Positions 10,101 to 17,217 are shown, numbered from the stretch's first letter. The stretch is DNA of 47,379 nt from Erysipelothrix aquatica (GCF_009828775.2 NZ_WTSY02000016.1:1-47379); one strand, 5' to 3'. Program-made: numbers and translations. The notes: a model not told the origin generated them from the letters alone.

Positions 10101-10874
10101 GACTTTTTCATCGGTATAGGGAATGGTAATGTCGAAGGGAACATTTAAATCAACATTATTAAGATCTGCTCGTAAATTTAAATTGAGTTTTCCTTCTGGT
10201 AAACCACTCGATGTTGATCCTGAATTGAGTGCTTCGTTGAATGTAAAGCGTACTTTACCATTTTCAATTTTATACGTTCCAAATTCAGTTATAAACAGAT
10301 TTGCAGTACTTGCAAAATGTTTGGGTAATTCAAACTCGAGATAATCGTGCGGTAAGACAGGGTCATCAGAGTTCGCAATTGCTTCATCAATTTTCCAATT
10401 GATTTTGAAACTAAGGACATCGCCATTTTCAATGTTTAGAGGTTGATCAAAATCAGTGATTTCTTGACTGTCTCGATAGGTGAGCTCACCATTATTGTCG
10501 ATAACATTCTCTTTCTTAGTATGTAATAACGTCAGCATTGGCGCGGTACCTGGTAAGATTGCTTTTGACCAATCTTTAGGCTCACGTTGGGAACGTGATG
10601 CAGCTTGCTGAGGTTTCACGGATTCAGTCGATGTTTCAGTTGCATTTTGAACTGCATCGCCATCGGTAGAAATCTCACCCTTCTGTGGTTGGGGTGTATC
10701 CACAGCAGGATCTAAATCTATATTTGATGTATTGTTTGTGTTTGCATCATGACTAGTTTCAGAAAGAACTGTGGGGGCGATTTCGTGGGTTGTTTTATCC
10801 TCAGCAAGTACGGATACTTGAGAGAATGCGACAAGTAGCGCTAAGGCTAGCGCCAGAAATCTATTCTTCTTCAT
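4125..10874 (-). CDS. Giant LPXTG-anchored adhesin with CnaB repeats
   Basis: A 2249-residue cell-wall protein, probably a host-matrix or collagen adhesin. Order: signal peptide (1-25, KKNRF then ALALALLVAFSQ, cut near LAE); acidic Thr/Ser-rich region to about 100; several Cna-like immunoglobulin-fold adhesin domains (about 100-1100) marked by recurring W-x-x-x-I-N motifs such as WEIDIN, WTVEIN and WQIDIN; three divergent CnaB domains; eight CnaB repeats of 93 residues; one divergent CnaB domain; and LPQTG, a membrane span and RRK tail at the C-terminus. Repeats keep a Lys in the first strand, Glu in FVE and Asn in the last strand, the isopeptide triad. ATG at 10874 has AAAGGAG. It resembles the Rsp surface proteins of Erysipelothrix, but I cannot name which. 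It is monocistronic and no sortase gene is nearby. Confidence 0.93.
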   Translation of the reverse strand: MKKNRFLALALALLVAFSQVSVLAEDKTTHEIAPTVLSETSHDANTNNTSNIDLDPAVDTPQPQKGEISTDGDAVQNATETSTESVKPQQAASRSQREPKDWSKAILPGTAPMLTLLHTKKENVIDNNGELTYRDSQEITDFDQPLNIENGDVLSFKINWKIDEAIANSDDPVLPHDYLEFELPKHFASTANLFITEFGTYKIENGKVRFTFNEALNSGSTSSGLPEGKLNLNLRADLNNVDLNVPFDITIPYTDEKVLTLNPRLDVKDDVTKKVLSAEANGQTITWEIDINRSSTSITNAKLLETLPEHSSLVSVTKTELKPILKNGNLSLEPVSNTTTPLDVASQTGRNVEISLGDIDKPYRIHVTTKTDDASIDQSKEFETLINHAKLTGEGIKPGSKTEDSASFKYTLPEKVTKEHTAGVENSGRDSWAVAINPHKVTLKTGTVFKDTLSGIASTYDSSSFKFKVGTKTYTLADLKQDSTNPNKYTFTGADTTTRFSFELNNSSKNPHFELTYLSNSSERVDITYDTIVTLPEKGNSDNVTTQPDGNVTNQIIGKTGDTIIGSGGGTGAGYYGRIISKSRPVIDYATETMTWTVEINNKEYLHDKILVSDMLQGTHNIFSIDTDSLKLDGVPVSTTTHSSLTFSKTGDNVTGFSFEINPNKPTKQRYVLTYTTKFDARKFETSESIGIANNAAVELSNGSTTLIDTTRVSDSIKTTVSHNGEKRGHFDFNDPKKIIKWENYLNFNNRPVKDAIVFTDVLQNNQVYHPESLKFFRYTVDSNGRTVLGDDITKDLSITPTVDIAKTINEDQTESRTTTLTVRIDGANLKALGSDQRIAIIFETDIKDVEAPQEVINTAQVTYDDYPTEITAKVKVSDGHHVVKSSPGAIDIDASGNVKIPWQIDINQRRSKLQETIQVQDLLNDTHLYLPETLNVYKVVYDSTGRELPEQAELLEPNQYSVTYLNYATDGKTVLDGPINEPHRQGFKLEIPVTKGNEYASFKVTYQTESIVSEGRVEWTNNVSMEGIITDSGSKTVTDSSHNSYTYGSGSSGVVNLELEIFKISESNITDKNGKPLNGGDPLENIQFKLITPNGRTIREASTDKDGKLAFKGLYPGKYRIEEVAPYPGYVSIAPRDIVLSANTEAERKKHETVVNYPLSIEVLKASVDGTALAGATFELYTYSESKGYTLFRSAQTSDAQGRIVFTNDINPASGVAADRNNLLEDGVTYYLKETQAPNGFIHNDAYIPVTVSVNNNGLTTVNVINHKAKLNFTKTDVLGNTLSGATFGLFTDASATQQVYEATSNTHGRVSFENVAVGNYYLKETQAAPGYVLDNTITPVVVDLHAPLEVELDSRINYQGSVTLTKHNANSDVLEGAVYKLYDASNNQIGDTYTTDINGLISVPNLAPGTYSFVEVVAPNGYLLNTIPVTFTIAPSATGEPTPVVTNHINYKGSVSLIKEAPTGQTLEGAVYKLYDSSNNQIGDTYTTDINGIISVSDLTPGTYSFVEITAPHGYLVNTTPAVFTIMAQAEGNLTNTVVKHVNYQGSVSFTKENVNGDVLEGAVYKLYDSNNKQIGDTYTTDINGLISVENLAPGIYEFIEVSAPHGYLINTEPATFTIASEAIDTPIAITAHHINYKGSVTLTKENKDGNVLAGAIYKLYDANNNQIGDTYTTDINGMISVGNLAPGNYSFVEIVAPHGYLLNSVPASFTVASEAVGNQTETTVTHVNYKGTVSLIKESPSGTVLEGAVYKLFDATNTQIGDTYTTDINGIISVADLAPGSYSFVEIQAPQGYLINTTPVSFTVMDEAVDNLTNTIARHVNYQGSVSLTKQNANGDVLEGASYKLFDETMKQIGNTYTTDINGLITVENLAPGTYSFVEISAPKGYVINTTPITFVIDAEAIGAPTRVETSHINYKGSAALVKQDASGHALEGATYKLYDATMKQIGDTYVTDETGLIAVSDLAPGTYQFVEVAAPNGYIINTVPAEFTIQAETNGEPTPVVTHHINYKGSVSLIKEDAHGNRLQNAVYKLYDADKQQIGDTYTTDAQGTILVSNLAPGAYTFVEVTAPNGFMINTIPTAFTIESELAGEPSLVVAHHINYQGSLTVTKVDPKGNIIGEATFELLDASLNPVATVTTVDGVAHFEDLAPGTYSLRETIAPQGYVLSKEIITIEIPETYAGEFESINIAFENDEEPIVLGESKEPKKPSETLPQTGVSNTVLFSGSALTLMGFCALIIAKRRKYSKN
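4560..6791 (-). repeat. Eight tandem 279-base CnaB repeats
   Basis: Eight consecutive units of exactly 279 bases on average (2232 bases in all) encode 93-residue domains that begin GSV-x-L-x-K and contain YKL(Y/F)D, QIG(D/N)TY, GTYSFVE, APxGY and end H(I/V)NY(K/Q). Units 2, 5 and 8 share SLIKE starts and units 3 and 6 share NGD starts, so the array has a three-unit superperiod. It is a likely site of length variation by recombination. Confidence 0.9.
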
Positions 10875-10903
10875 TTGTATTTTCTCCTTTAGACACAAGG
10901 CTC

Positions 10904-10909
10904 ATTATA
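10904..10909 (-). promoter_or_regulatory. -10 box of adhesin promoter
   Basis: TATAAT on the minus strand 30 bases before the adhesin ATG, with a poor -35. The rest of 10910-11015 shows no gene or clear structure. Confidence 0.5.
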
Positions 10910-11015
10910 TCTAATTGATGGATGCAAAAGTAGTAATGTGTCTCGTTTCCACAGTCAAAAATGTGTTATTCATACATAATGTAAGGAAATAAACATATTA
11001 AATGGGGTAACGCAG

Positions 11016-11041
11016 AAAAAGATCCGGGGGCGGATCTTTTT
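11016..11041. terminator. Bidirectional terminator
   Basis: Eleven-base stem AAAAAGATCCG/CGGATCTTTTT with a GGGG loop. It ends minus-strand transcripts that leave the ATPase gene at 11195, about 150 bases after its stop. The stretch 11042-11194 holds only a small CATC-TTTC-GATG hairpin and no gene. Confidence 0.85.
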
Positions 11042-11194
11042 AGCTTAATACATGTCAGATGTCGAAGACGTTCTGTACTAAGTCATATAAATGGTGGGGT
11101 AAAACGTCATCTTTCGATGATAGTATTAGTCTACACCACTTTAGGAAGCGTTGTGCATTAATGTCCTAAACAACAATTATGACGTTCCCAATGA

Positions 11195-12496
11195 TTAGTA
11201 ATTGTTTTTGTTACGTGTCCATCGGACAACTTTTGTATAGTCGTCGATTAGCACGTATAACGTATTCGGTTCTGTTTTTAATGGATGCCCATACACACCC
11301 GATTCGTAACGACTACGTACGTTATGGTTCGGTTGCGTTGGAGAAATCTCTTCAATTCCGGTAACCGTAAACTTATAGTCTTTGATATTGGTTACATAAA
11401 CAGAAGGGGGTTCTAAATGATTCATCGTATCTAAAGAATCAAGGGTTAGAATACTTTGCCCAGAAAACTTAGAAACAATGTTTTCGATAATGTTCAGCAT
11501 TGGCATTTGATGGAGATAGTGGTCAAATTGGTCATAAATGACGGTATTTCCCAACATCAGTTCCACGAAGCTAATCGACATTGATAAGACATGTGTTAAT
11601 CCTGCTGGAAGTTCATTCGCAGGAACACTTACGATACCTAAATCTGTTCGTTTGGAAACAACAAGGTCGTATTGCCATAAATTAGGCTCGATTTCAATGA
11701 AGGTATAGTCCACAGAATCAACCAATGGAAAAATACTTTTGATCGTATTATTTAATACGGGTAAAGAACTTAGAATAAACTGTTTCAACTCAATATCTGC
11801 ACGCCCACCGAAAACTGAAATATTGGAATTCCAGACAAAGTTATGGAAGTCTAATTGCATATAATGGTTTGGAATTACAACACGCATATGCGCAATGTAT
11901 TCAATGAAGTCAGAAAGTGTTGATTTAAAGACAATGTCTTTGTGTTCGTAACAAATATAATTAAGAATGGATAACATTGTATACTCGCCAAATGATTTTT
12001 TGTGGAAAGCATTGATGGTATCAATATCGCGGACTAAGACCATACTGCGGCCAAAAACAATACCGGAGCGATCAGCTTTATAGATAATGTTTTCTTTATT
12101 GTTGACACGTTTCATGAGCGACTCTTGAATGAGATTATGACTGTTGTCAAATTGTACTGTATATACAAATATTTGGTTTTTAATGGAGACTTCGAAGGCT
12201 AAGACCATGTCTTCACATGCTAGTTTTCGATAGTGTTTTGCAACTTCTCGCTTTAAGTCAAATGGATCTACTTTGGGTGTATGTCGGAAGTGCGTACGGG
12301 TCCGGTAAATATCATTGACACGATATCCATCGGTGAGCCGTCTTAGAAATCCAAAAGCTAGAAGAAACGACGTCTTACCACTTGAATTTTCTCCAAATAC
12401 ACTGACTTGTTGTTTGAACGATCCACGCTTGTTTTTCAAAGAAACGGTCGTTTCATCGAAACAACGGAAGTTTTTTAAATAGACAGAACCAAACAT
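11195..12496 (-). CDS. AAA/SMC-like ATPase with altered Walker B
   Basis: A 433-residue RecF/Rad50-like ATPase of the AAA_15/AAA_21 group, whose members include abortive-infection and OLD-like proteins. The N-terminus YLKNFRCF is the typical strand of this group, followed by Walker A GENSSGKTS (35-43). Towards the C-terminus VIYDQFDHYLH (about 319-329) occupies the place of Walker B, normally DE(F/I)D, so the catalytic Glu is Gln. The upstream signature region reads ELPAGLTHVLS instead of the usual ESSG-like form. It is followed by LTLDS and no visible nuclease domain. The ATG at 12496 has no strong ribosome binding site (the bases just before it read GGTGATGAA). Function unknown; either a weakly active enzyme or a nucleotide sensor. 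Confidence 0.75.
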   Translation of the reverse strand: MFGSVYLKNFRCFDETTVSLKNKRGSFKQQVSVFGENSSGKTSFLLAFGFLRRLTDGYRVNDIYRTRTHFRHTPKVDPFDLKREVAKHYRKLACEDMVLAFEVSIKNQIFVYTVQFDNSHNLIQESLMKRVNNKENIIYKADRSGIVFGRSMVLVRDIDTINAFHKKSFGEYTMLSILNYICYEHKDIVFKSTLSDFIEYIAHMRVVIPNHYMQLDFHNFVWNSNISVFGGRADIELKQFILSSLPVLNNTIKSIFPLVDSVDYTFIEIEPNLWQYDLVVSKRTDLGIVSVPANELPAGLTHVLSMSISFVELMLGNTVIYDQFDHYLHQMPMLNIIENIVSKFSGQSILTLDSLDTMNHLEPPSVYVTNIKDYKFTVTGIEEISPTQPNHNVRSRYESGVYGHPLKTEPNTLYVLIDDYTKVVRWTRNKNNY

Positions 12497-12531
12497 TTCA
12501 TCACCTCACATACGAGTATGATACCAATTCT

Positions 12532-12568
12532 CAAAAGAAAACGCACGACATTTATCATGTCTATGCGT
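12532..12568 (-). terminator. Weak terminator after DUF1576 gene
   Basis: Imperfect hairpin ACGCA-GACAT/ATGTC-TGCGT overlapping the stop codon, followed on the minus strand by TTTTCTTTT. Confidence 0.5.
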
Positions 12569-13832
12569 CTAAATCGTATTCAAGCTGTTTATCTAAATCT
12601 GGCGGTACTGGTGCAAAGCGATGCATGATTGGAACTAAGACTGCCGCAACAATTCCAACAGAGAATCCTGTGTTATATAGATTCATACCTGCATGCATCT
12701 GTCCTGAGTTCAAGGCTACTGAGGAATTGATGTAACTTGCAAGGATTCCCCAACCCCAACCAAAATGTCCGGCAATCGGAGCAAGCGCTGTTCCGAACAA
12801 TGCAGCAAAGACAATCGTTGGTGTATCTAACGTCCAGTTTTGGGTCAAACTTCCCAACACAACACCAACTAAAATAGGCCCAATATTACGGGCATGTTTC
12901 CCCAACCCAGAAAATCCGACAACGGTAAGAATAGCGCCAATGTAAGGACCATTCAAACCTGCTTTGGCTATAAATAGGACATAACCCATCACAATAAAAC
13001 CGTTAATGGCCATATTAATGAGAACTGTAGAAAGGCCGTACATTTTGAGATAGTCATGGTCCAGATAACCTGGTTCCTTTAACAGTTGACGGTAGTTTTT
13101 AAATGAAAATCCATCAAGATAAAACCCATACATAAACATCGCTAGTAAGAGTACTGAGAGTGATAATGCGTAAGGCAACGTGTTGCCTGTATCAAGAATT
13201 AAACGCTTTACCGGCTCATAACCATACGACTTCATAATGGATACATATAAAGTGGCCAATATTCCAATCGAAAATCCAGTGTTATAAAGGTTAAATCCTT
13301 CATGAACTTTAAATAGATGACGAGATACTGGTTTAATAATAAAACCTGCGGAGATCCCAACAATCATGCTCAGTGATAAGCGCATCGATAAGGGGGCTGG
13401 AATATAAAACAACAATTCTGTGACAATCGGTGCAAAGCTCGTAGCTAGTAGCGAAATGTGGACAATGTCACAATAGCGCTCTTTTGTTATCTTAGAATAA
13501 AGGTAGGTACCAAGCAAAATCGGTAAGACATTGAAGATGTTTTTTCCAAAAAAGGCAAAACTTCCCATTAAGTAGACTGAAGCAATCGCTGTACCATTAA
13601 TTTCTGCTCCCGAGTATTGAATCATCCAAACAGCAAGTAATGATATCAGCCCTACATTAAGCAAACTGGCTCCCAACCCTCCAATTGCAATGTAATCTGT
13701 GATAAGAATGTCTTGAGTCTGAATAATTGCGATAATACCATTAAAAAGCTCCGTAGGCGAAGCTATCAAAACCGCAAGTACTATCGGTAAAATACTTGAG
13801 AATAATAAGAAATTCAGGGTATGGCGTTTCAT
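12561..13832 (-). CDS. DUF1576 family membrane protein
   Basis: A 423-residue integral membrane protein with roughly 12 hydrophobic segments, matching what I recall of the DUF1576 family in Firmicutes. The two halves look duplicated: EGFNLYNTGFSIGILA near residue 180-195 is echoed by AGMNLYNTGFSVGIVA near residue 382-397, each preceded by a glycine-rich span. Such pseudo-symmetry is typical of secondary transporters, but the substrate is unknown. GGAAGTG lies 7 bases before ATG. It precedes the ATPase gene by 64 bases with a weak terminator between. Confidence 0.8.
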   Translation of the reverse strand: MKRHTLNFLLFSSILPIVLAVLIASPTELFNGIIAIIQTQDILITDYIAIGGLGASLLNVGLISLLAVWMIQYSGAEINGTAIASVYLMGSFAFFGKNIFNVLPILLGTYLYSKITKERYCDIVHISLLATSFAPIVTELLFYIPAPLSMRLSLSMIVGISAGFIIKPVSRHLFKVHEGFNLYNTGFSIGILATLYVSIMKSYGYEPVKRLILDTGNTLPYALSLSVLLLAMFMYGFYLDGFSFKNYRQLLKEPGYLDHDYLKMYGLSTVLINMAINGFIVMGYVLFIAKAGLNGPYIGAILTVVGFSGLGKHARNIGPILVGVVLGSLTQNWTLDTPTIVFAALFGTALAPIAGHFGWGWGILASYINSSVALNSGQMHAGMNLYNTGFSVGIVAAVLVPIMHRFAPVPPDLDKQLEYDLDA

Positions 13833-13922
13833 AAATCACTTCCTTTTCTATATTCTACATAATATTGCAATACGCTTACAATTCATAAACCCTAAAAAAA
13901 CAATAGAGACAGTAAAAATAAC

Positions 13923-13958
13923 TGAAAAAAACCAGAAAGTGAGTGATCTTTCTGGTTT
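13923..13958 (-). terminator. Terminator after relP
   Basis: Eleven-base stem AAACCAGAAAG/CTTTCTGGTTT, 8-base loop, followed by a T-run on the minus strand, 8 bases past the relP stop. Confidence 0.85.
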
Positions 13959-13966
13959 CGTGATTA

Positions 13967-14659
13967 TTATTCTTCGTGTTTTTCGTCACCATCATCAATG
14001 AGTGAGCGTATATCGAGCATTTTTTGATCTGTTTCGGCAATCGTATTGGCACAGTCCATTAATGCTTCAGCGACACTTTCTAAATGCTTGTGTGATTTCT
14101 TGTAGCGAATTTCATGTTCAAGACTTGCCCAAAAATCCATCGCTATCGTGCGGATTTGGATTTCGACGCGGACATATTCTTTCCCTGATGAGAGAAAGAC
14201 CGGAACTTCAACAATCATGTGTAAGCTGCGGTATCCATTATCTTTAGGATGGGTGATATAGTCTTTGACTTCGATAATTCGAATATCGTCTTGTTTCTGA
14301 ATCATTTCAGCAAGTGCAAAAATATCATCGATGTAAGAACAAATAACACGAACGCCAGCAACGTCGTTGAGGTTTTCGCGAACCGATTCGACGTTCACAG
14401 GTTTTTCGTCACGGATAAGCTTATCTACAATACTTTGTGGACGCTTGACGCGTGATTTAATGGCCGAGATGGGATTGCGTTGTGATACAAAACCTAATTC
14501 TTTATCTAAAATATTTAATTTGGTTGTGATTTCGTCAACGGCGCATTCGTAGAGCAACATCATTTCGCGAAAGCGTTTGGCTTGTTGAAGAAAGAGTGAC
14601 GGGATATTAAAACGTTGGTCACGGTTAATTATGATTTCTTGTAAAGTCTGTTGTGTCAT
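13967..14659 (-). CDS. relP: Small alarmone synthetase (RelP/YwaC type)
   Basis: A 230-residue GTP pyrophosphokinase that transfers pyrophosphate from ATP to GDP or GTP to make (p)ppGpp, the stringent response signal. It has only the synthetase domain, no hydrolase or regulatory domains. Signatures: RNPISAIKSRVKRPQSI, DVAGVRVICSYIDDIF, DYITHPKDNGYRSLH and the catalytic EIQIRTIAMDFWASLEH; this pattern and the N-terminal helix fit YwaC (RelP) better than YjbM (RelQ). The ATG has AAGGAG 7 bases upstream. It has its own promoter covered by an inverted repeat and its own terminator. In Bacillus and Staphylococcus this type answers cell-wall stress. Confidence 0.9.
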   Translation of the reverse strand: MTQQTLQEIIINRDQRFNIPSLFLQQAKRFREMMLLYECAVDEITTKLNILDKELGFVSQRNPISAIKSRVKRPQSIVDKLIRDEKPVNVESVRENLNDVAGVRVICSYIDDIFALAEMIQKQDDIRIIEVKDYITHPKDNGYRSLHMIVEVPVFLSSGKEYVRVEIQIRTIAMDFWASLEHEIRYKKSHKHLESVAEALMDCANTIAETDQKMLDIRSLIDDGDEKHEE

Positions 14660-14670
14660 AGTAAAACTCC

Positions 14671-14700
14671 TTATACCAATATTGTACCAAATAGGTATAA
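14671..14700 (-). promoter_or_regulatory. relP promoter with inverted repeat
   Basis: The -10 box TACAAT (14681-14686, minus) sits inside an inverted repeat TTATACC (14671-14677) / GGTATAA (14694-14700). The site lies between the upstream terminator and the relP ribosome binding site and could bind a regulator. Confidence 0.45.
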
Positions 14701-14702
14701 AT

Positions 14703-14722
14703 AAAAAAGGGCGAGAGCCCTT
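14703..14722 (-). terminator. Terminator overlapping the HesB-like gene stop
   Basis: Six-base stem AAGGGC/GCCCTT with a 4-base loop, then TTTT on the minus strand. It overlaps the TAA of the upstream gene. Confidence 0.8.
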
Positions 14723-15005
14723 ATTTTACAATAACTTCATATTCTGGTTCGTAACCATCTGCACGCATTTTGATGTTAACTTCTTTATCGTTAAAGAACC
14801 ACTCATCAAATTGTTCGACGTAGAAATTTACGCCCTCTTCCGTGATAAGCATAAGTGGGTTGGTAGGCTCCTCTTTAGCAATCGCGAATGAAAATCCACC
14901 ATGTGGACCGTATACTTTACCGAAGAATTTGATGCTATCGCCAGGAACTAATCCCATTTCTTCGATATACCATTTTGCGGCCTCGTTTGTAATTGTTAGT
15001 TTCAT
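14721..15005 (-). CDS. HesB/IscA-like protein (YneR type)
   Basis: A 94-residue protein of the HesB-like fold. It begins MKLTITNEAAKWYIEE and contains GDSIKFFGKVYGPHGGFSFA, the pattern of the YneR-like branch. The cysteines that bind iron-sulfur clusters in IscA/SufA are absent, so a cluster carrier role is unlikely; function is unknown. GAGAGGAG lies before ATG. It probably belongs with the minus-strand genes upstream and ends in a terminator. Confidence 0.8.
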   Translation of the reverse strand: MKLTITNEAAKWYIEEMGLVPGDSIKFFGKVYGPHGGFSFAIAKEEPTNPLMLITEEGVNFYVEQFDEWFFNDKEVNIKMRADGYEPEYEVIVK

Positions 15006-15081
15006 ATCAATCTCTCCTAATTTCTAATATCATCATAGCATATTAATCAATTATACGGGTTTAAAGTGCACAGGAGGTACA

Positions 15082-15735
15082 CTAACGATACGATTGCATA
15101 ATTCCTTTAAAGAGACTTGCAGTTGAAGGTGGTGTGTAGGTAATCGCATTGGCACCGGCTTCAATTGTTTCTTGAATAGACGCTTCAGTTGGACCACCGG
15201 TTGCAATAATTGGAACATCCGGATAAGACGCACGAATGTGACGGACAATTTCTGGAGTCTTTGAGGCAGCAGACACATTTAAGATTGCTGCACCAGCATT
15301 AATCCGTGCTGAGATATCTGTATCAATATCGGTAATGGTGATAATGATGGGAATCTCAAGACTCTGTTTTGCAAGACGGATAATGGTATTCGAGGTCGGT
15401 GCGTTCACGACAACACCGTGTGCTCCTTGACGCTCTGCATCCATAGCGAGTCCAATGACCCGAGGTCCACGAGTGGTACCACCACCAACGCCAGAAAAGA
15501 CGGGTTTGTCTGACGAAGCAACAATTGCATCCGTAATAATCGGTTGCGGTGTAAACGGATAAACTGCCATGACCGCATCAGCATTGCAATTACGGATAAT
15601 GGCGATATCCGTTGTGAAAACGAGCGACTTAATAACACGGCCGAACACACGAATGCCGCTTGCTGTATCAATAATATCAGGAACACGGAGAATGTGCTTT
15701 CTTAAATTACCATTATATTCTGGAATATTTTTCAT
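15082..15735 (-). CDS. TIM-barrel protein of unknown function
   Basis: A 217-residue (beta/alpha)8-barrel protein of a family conserved in Firmicutes and often labelled simply hydrolase. Repeating strand-end motifs include GVGGGTTRG, GVVVNAPTSN, ILNVSAASKT, IIATGGPTEASI and AITYTPPS; the last two resemble the phosphate-binding loops of NanE and IGPS-like barrels. No catalytic assignment is possible. The start at ATG 15735 is preferred over an in-frame GTG four codons upstream because the GTGGAG there is the ribosome binding site. It starts 14 bases after the YitT-family gene and is probably cotranscribed with it. Confidence 0.75.
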   Translation of the reverse strand: MKNIPEYNGNLRKHILRVPDIIDTASGIRVFGRVIKSLVFTTDIAIIRNCNADAVMAVYPFTPQPIITDAIVASSDKPVFSGVGGGTTRGPRVIGLAMDAERQGAHGVVVNAPTSNTIIRLAKQSLEIPIIITITDIDTDISARINAGAAILNVSAASKTPEIVRHIRASYPDVPIIATGGPTEASIQETIEAGANAITYTPPSTASLFKGIMQSYR

Positions 15736-15749
15736 AATAGGCTCCACTT

Positions 15750-16604
15750 CTAAATAAGACGTTTTTCGAAACCACCATCAACCTTAAGGTTTTTGGTAAC
15801 AATCACAAATGCACTTGGATCATGGTGCCGAATTAAGCGTTTAATATCACTCAACTCAGATTGTGCAACAATCGTAACAAAGACATCCATGCTCGTTCCT
15901 GTATAGGCTCCGAAACCTTCCCAGTGTGTAACACCGCGGTGAATCTCAGAGATAACATGTGCTTTAATATCTTTGTTTTTTGTAAAGACCATGACACTGG
16001 CTTCCAAGTTATGTTCATGGAAACGATCAAGGCCCCACGAAAACACAAAGGAATATACCAACGAATAAATTGCAGTCTGAACATCGTAAACAACGAGACA
16101 GATTAAGTATATAATACTATTAATAATTAAGTAGATTTTACCAAGACTTCCCTTTTTTTTCTGGGAATAGTAGAATCCGATAACATCTAAACCACCACTG
16201 GATGCTTTTGCCCGAAAGGCAAGAGATGCACCAAATGATCCTATAATTCCTGCTAATACAATCGCAATAAAGACATCCTCCACTAATGGCGATTTTGGAA
16301 TGGGTATTAACGTCAGCGCTACAGTTTGTGTTATAATACTGAGTAAACTTAATTGAACGAATTTAGGGGATAAACGACTCCAAGCAAAGATAAAAATTGG
16401 AATGTTAAGACCTAAATTGATGAGGCCAAAGATATCGAATGATGGATGAATATTGAATGTATTCATAATCCCATCACGAAGCAACTGGGCTATACCTGTT
16501 ATCCCACCATTATAAATGGAGGCAGGAATCAAAAATAAGTTAACGGACATTGCAAATAAACATGATCCTACAATGACATAGGAAATTCTCTTAATATTGT
16601 TCAT
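15750..16604 (-). CDS. YitT-family membrane protein
   Basis: A 284-residue protein with an N-terminal membrane domain of five or six spans (SVNLFLIPASIYNGGITGIAQ is the family hallmark; FRAKASSGGLDVIGFY follows) and a C-terminal soluble DUF2179 domain ending at KRLI. Substrate unknown. The ATG at 16604 aligns with usual YitT starts; a longer frame to 16679 would overlap the divergent gene. A perfect TATAAT box ends 6 bases before this ATG, so the transcript may be nearly leaderless. It is followed closely by the TIM-barrel gene. Confidence 0.85.
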   Translation of the reverse strand: MNNIKRISYVIVGSCLFAMSVNLFLIPASIYNGGITGIAQLLRDGIMNTFNIHPSFDIFGLINLGLNIPIFIFAWSRLSPKFVQLSLLSIITQTVALTLIPIPKSPLVEDVFIAIVLAGIIGSFGASLAFRAKASSGGLDVIGFYYSQKKKGSLGKIYLIINSIIYLICLVVYDVQTAIYSLVYSFVFSWGLDRFHEHNLEASVMVFTKNKDIKAHVISEIHRGVTHWEGFGAYTGTSMDVFVTIVAQSELSDIKRLIRHHDPSAFVIVTKNLKVDGGFEKRLI

Positions 16605-16610
16605 GTCCTT

Positions 16611-16639
16611 ATTATAACAATCAAAGCGACGAATGTCTT
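16611..16639 (-). promoter_or_regulatory. Promoter of the YitT gene, abutting its start codon
   Basis: -10 TATAAT (16611-16616) and -35 AAGACA (16634-16639) with 17-base spacing on the minus strand. The predicted start is the A of the ATG at 16604. AAGGA also lies there but only one base from ATG, too close for normal use. Confidence 0.55.
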
Positions 16640-16654
16640 TACGCGAGGTTAAAA

Positions 16655-17158
16655 ATGACATATCAAATTCGAAAAGCAACCGACACAGATCGCGAAGCGA
16701 TTGTGGAAATGTATCGAAATGCTTCAGCGATGCTGAAGAAAGCGGGTATTGATCAGTGGCAAGATGGGTATCCTAATATAGAAACACTGACACAGGATAT
16801 TGATGCTGGAACATCATTTGTTTATGTTGAGGATGAGACCGTTCTGGCGAGCGGTATGGTCTCCACAATGGGAGAGTCGACATATGCAACAATCCATGGT
16901 GCTTGGGGTTATGATGCACCGTATGCGGTCATTCACCGCTTTGTCGTTTCATCAACGCATCAACGCGGTGGACTTGGAAGTCAATTTCTCCAAGCAATCG
17001 AAACAGAAATTGGGATTCCGTATTATCGGATTGATACGCACGTTCAAAATAGAAAGATGCGTAGTTTCTTAGAACGTAACGGTTATATCGAACGTGGGGA
17101 AATAACCCTTCTAAATGGCAGTAAACGCATCGCATACGACAAGTTAATCGTGAAATGA
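16655..17158 (+). CDS. GNAT-family N-acetyltransferase
   Basis: A 167-residue acetyl-CoA-dependent acyltransferase. The acetyl-CoA loop is seen in HQRGGLGSQFL (about residues 106-116), preceded by the IHRFVVSS strand, with the C-terminal RSFLERNGYIERGE motif that is common in this superfamily. Substrate cannot be deduced. The start has a modest GAGGT ribosome binding site. It is transcribed away from the YitT gene, with only 50 bases between start codons. Confidence 0.88.
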   Translation: MTYQIRKATDTDREAIVEMYRNASAMLKKAGIDQWQDGYPNIETLTQDIDAGTSFVYVEDETVLASGMVSTMGESTYATIHGAWGYDAPYAVIHRFVVSSTHQRGGLGSQFLQAIETEIGIPYYRIDTHVQNRKMRSFLERNGYIERGEITLLNGSKRIAYDKLIVK

Positions 17159-17217
17159 TGTCACTGCATAAAAAATAGTGTAAAATATACAATGAAAACA
17201 CAAGGAAAGAGGCGCTT

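Noticed and set aside
4125-10874. Naming the adhesin rspA, rspB or rspC
   Set aside because: Architecture resembles the Rsp surface proteins, but the sequence alone does not let me decide which, or whether it is another collagen-adhesin homologue.
15736-15747. GTG start four codons before the TIM-barrel ATG
   Set aside because: The GTG is part of the GTGGAG ribosome binding site for the ATG at 15735.
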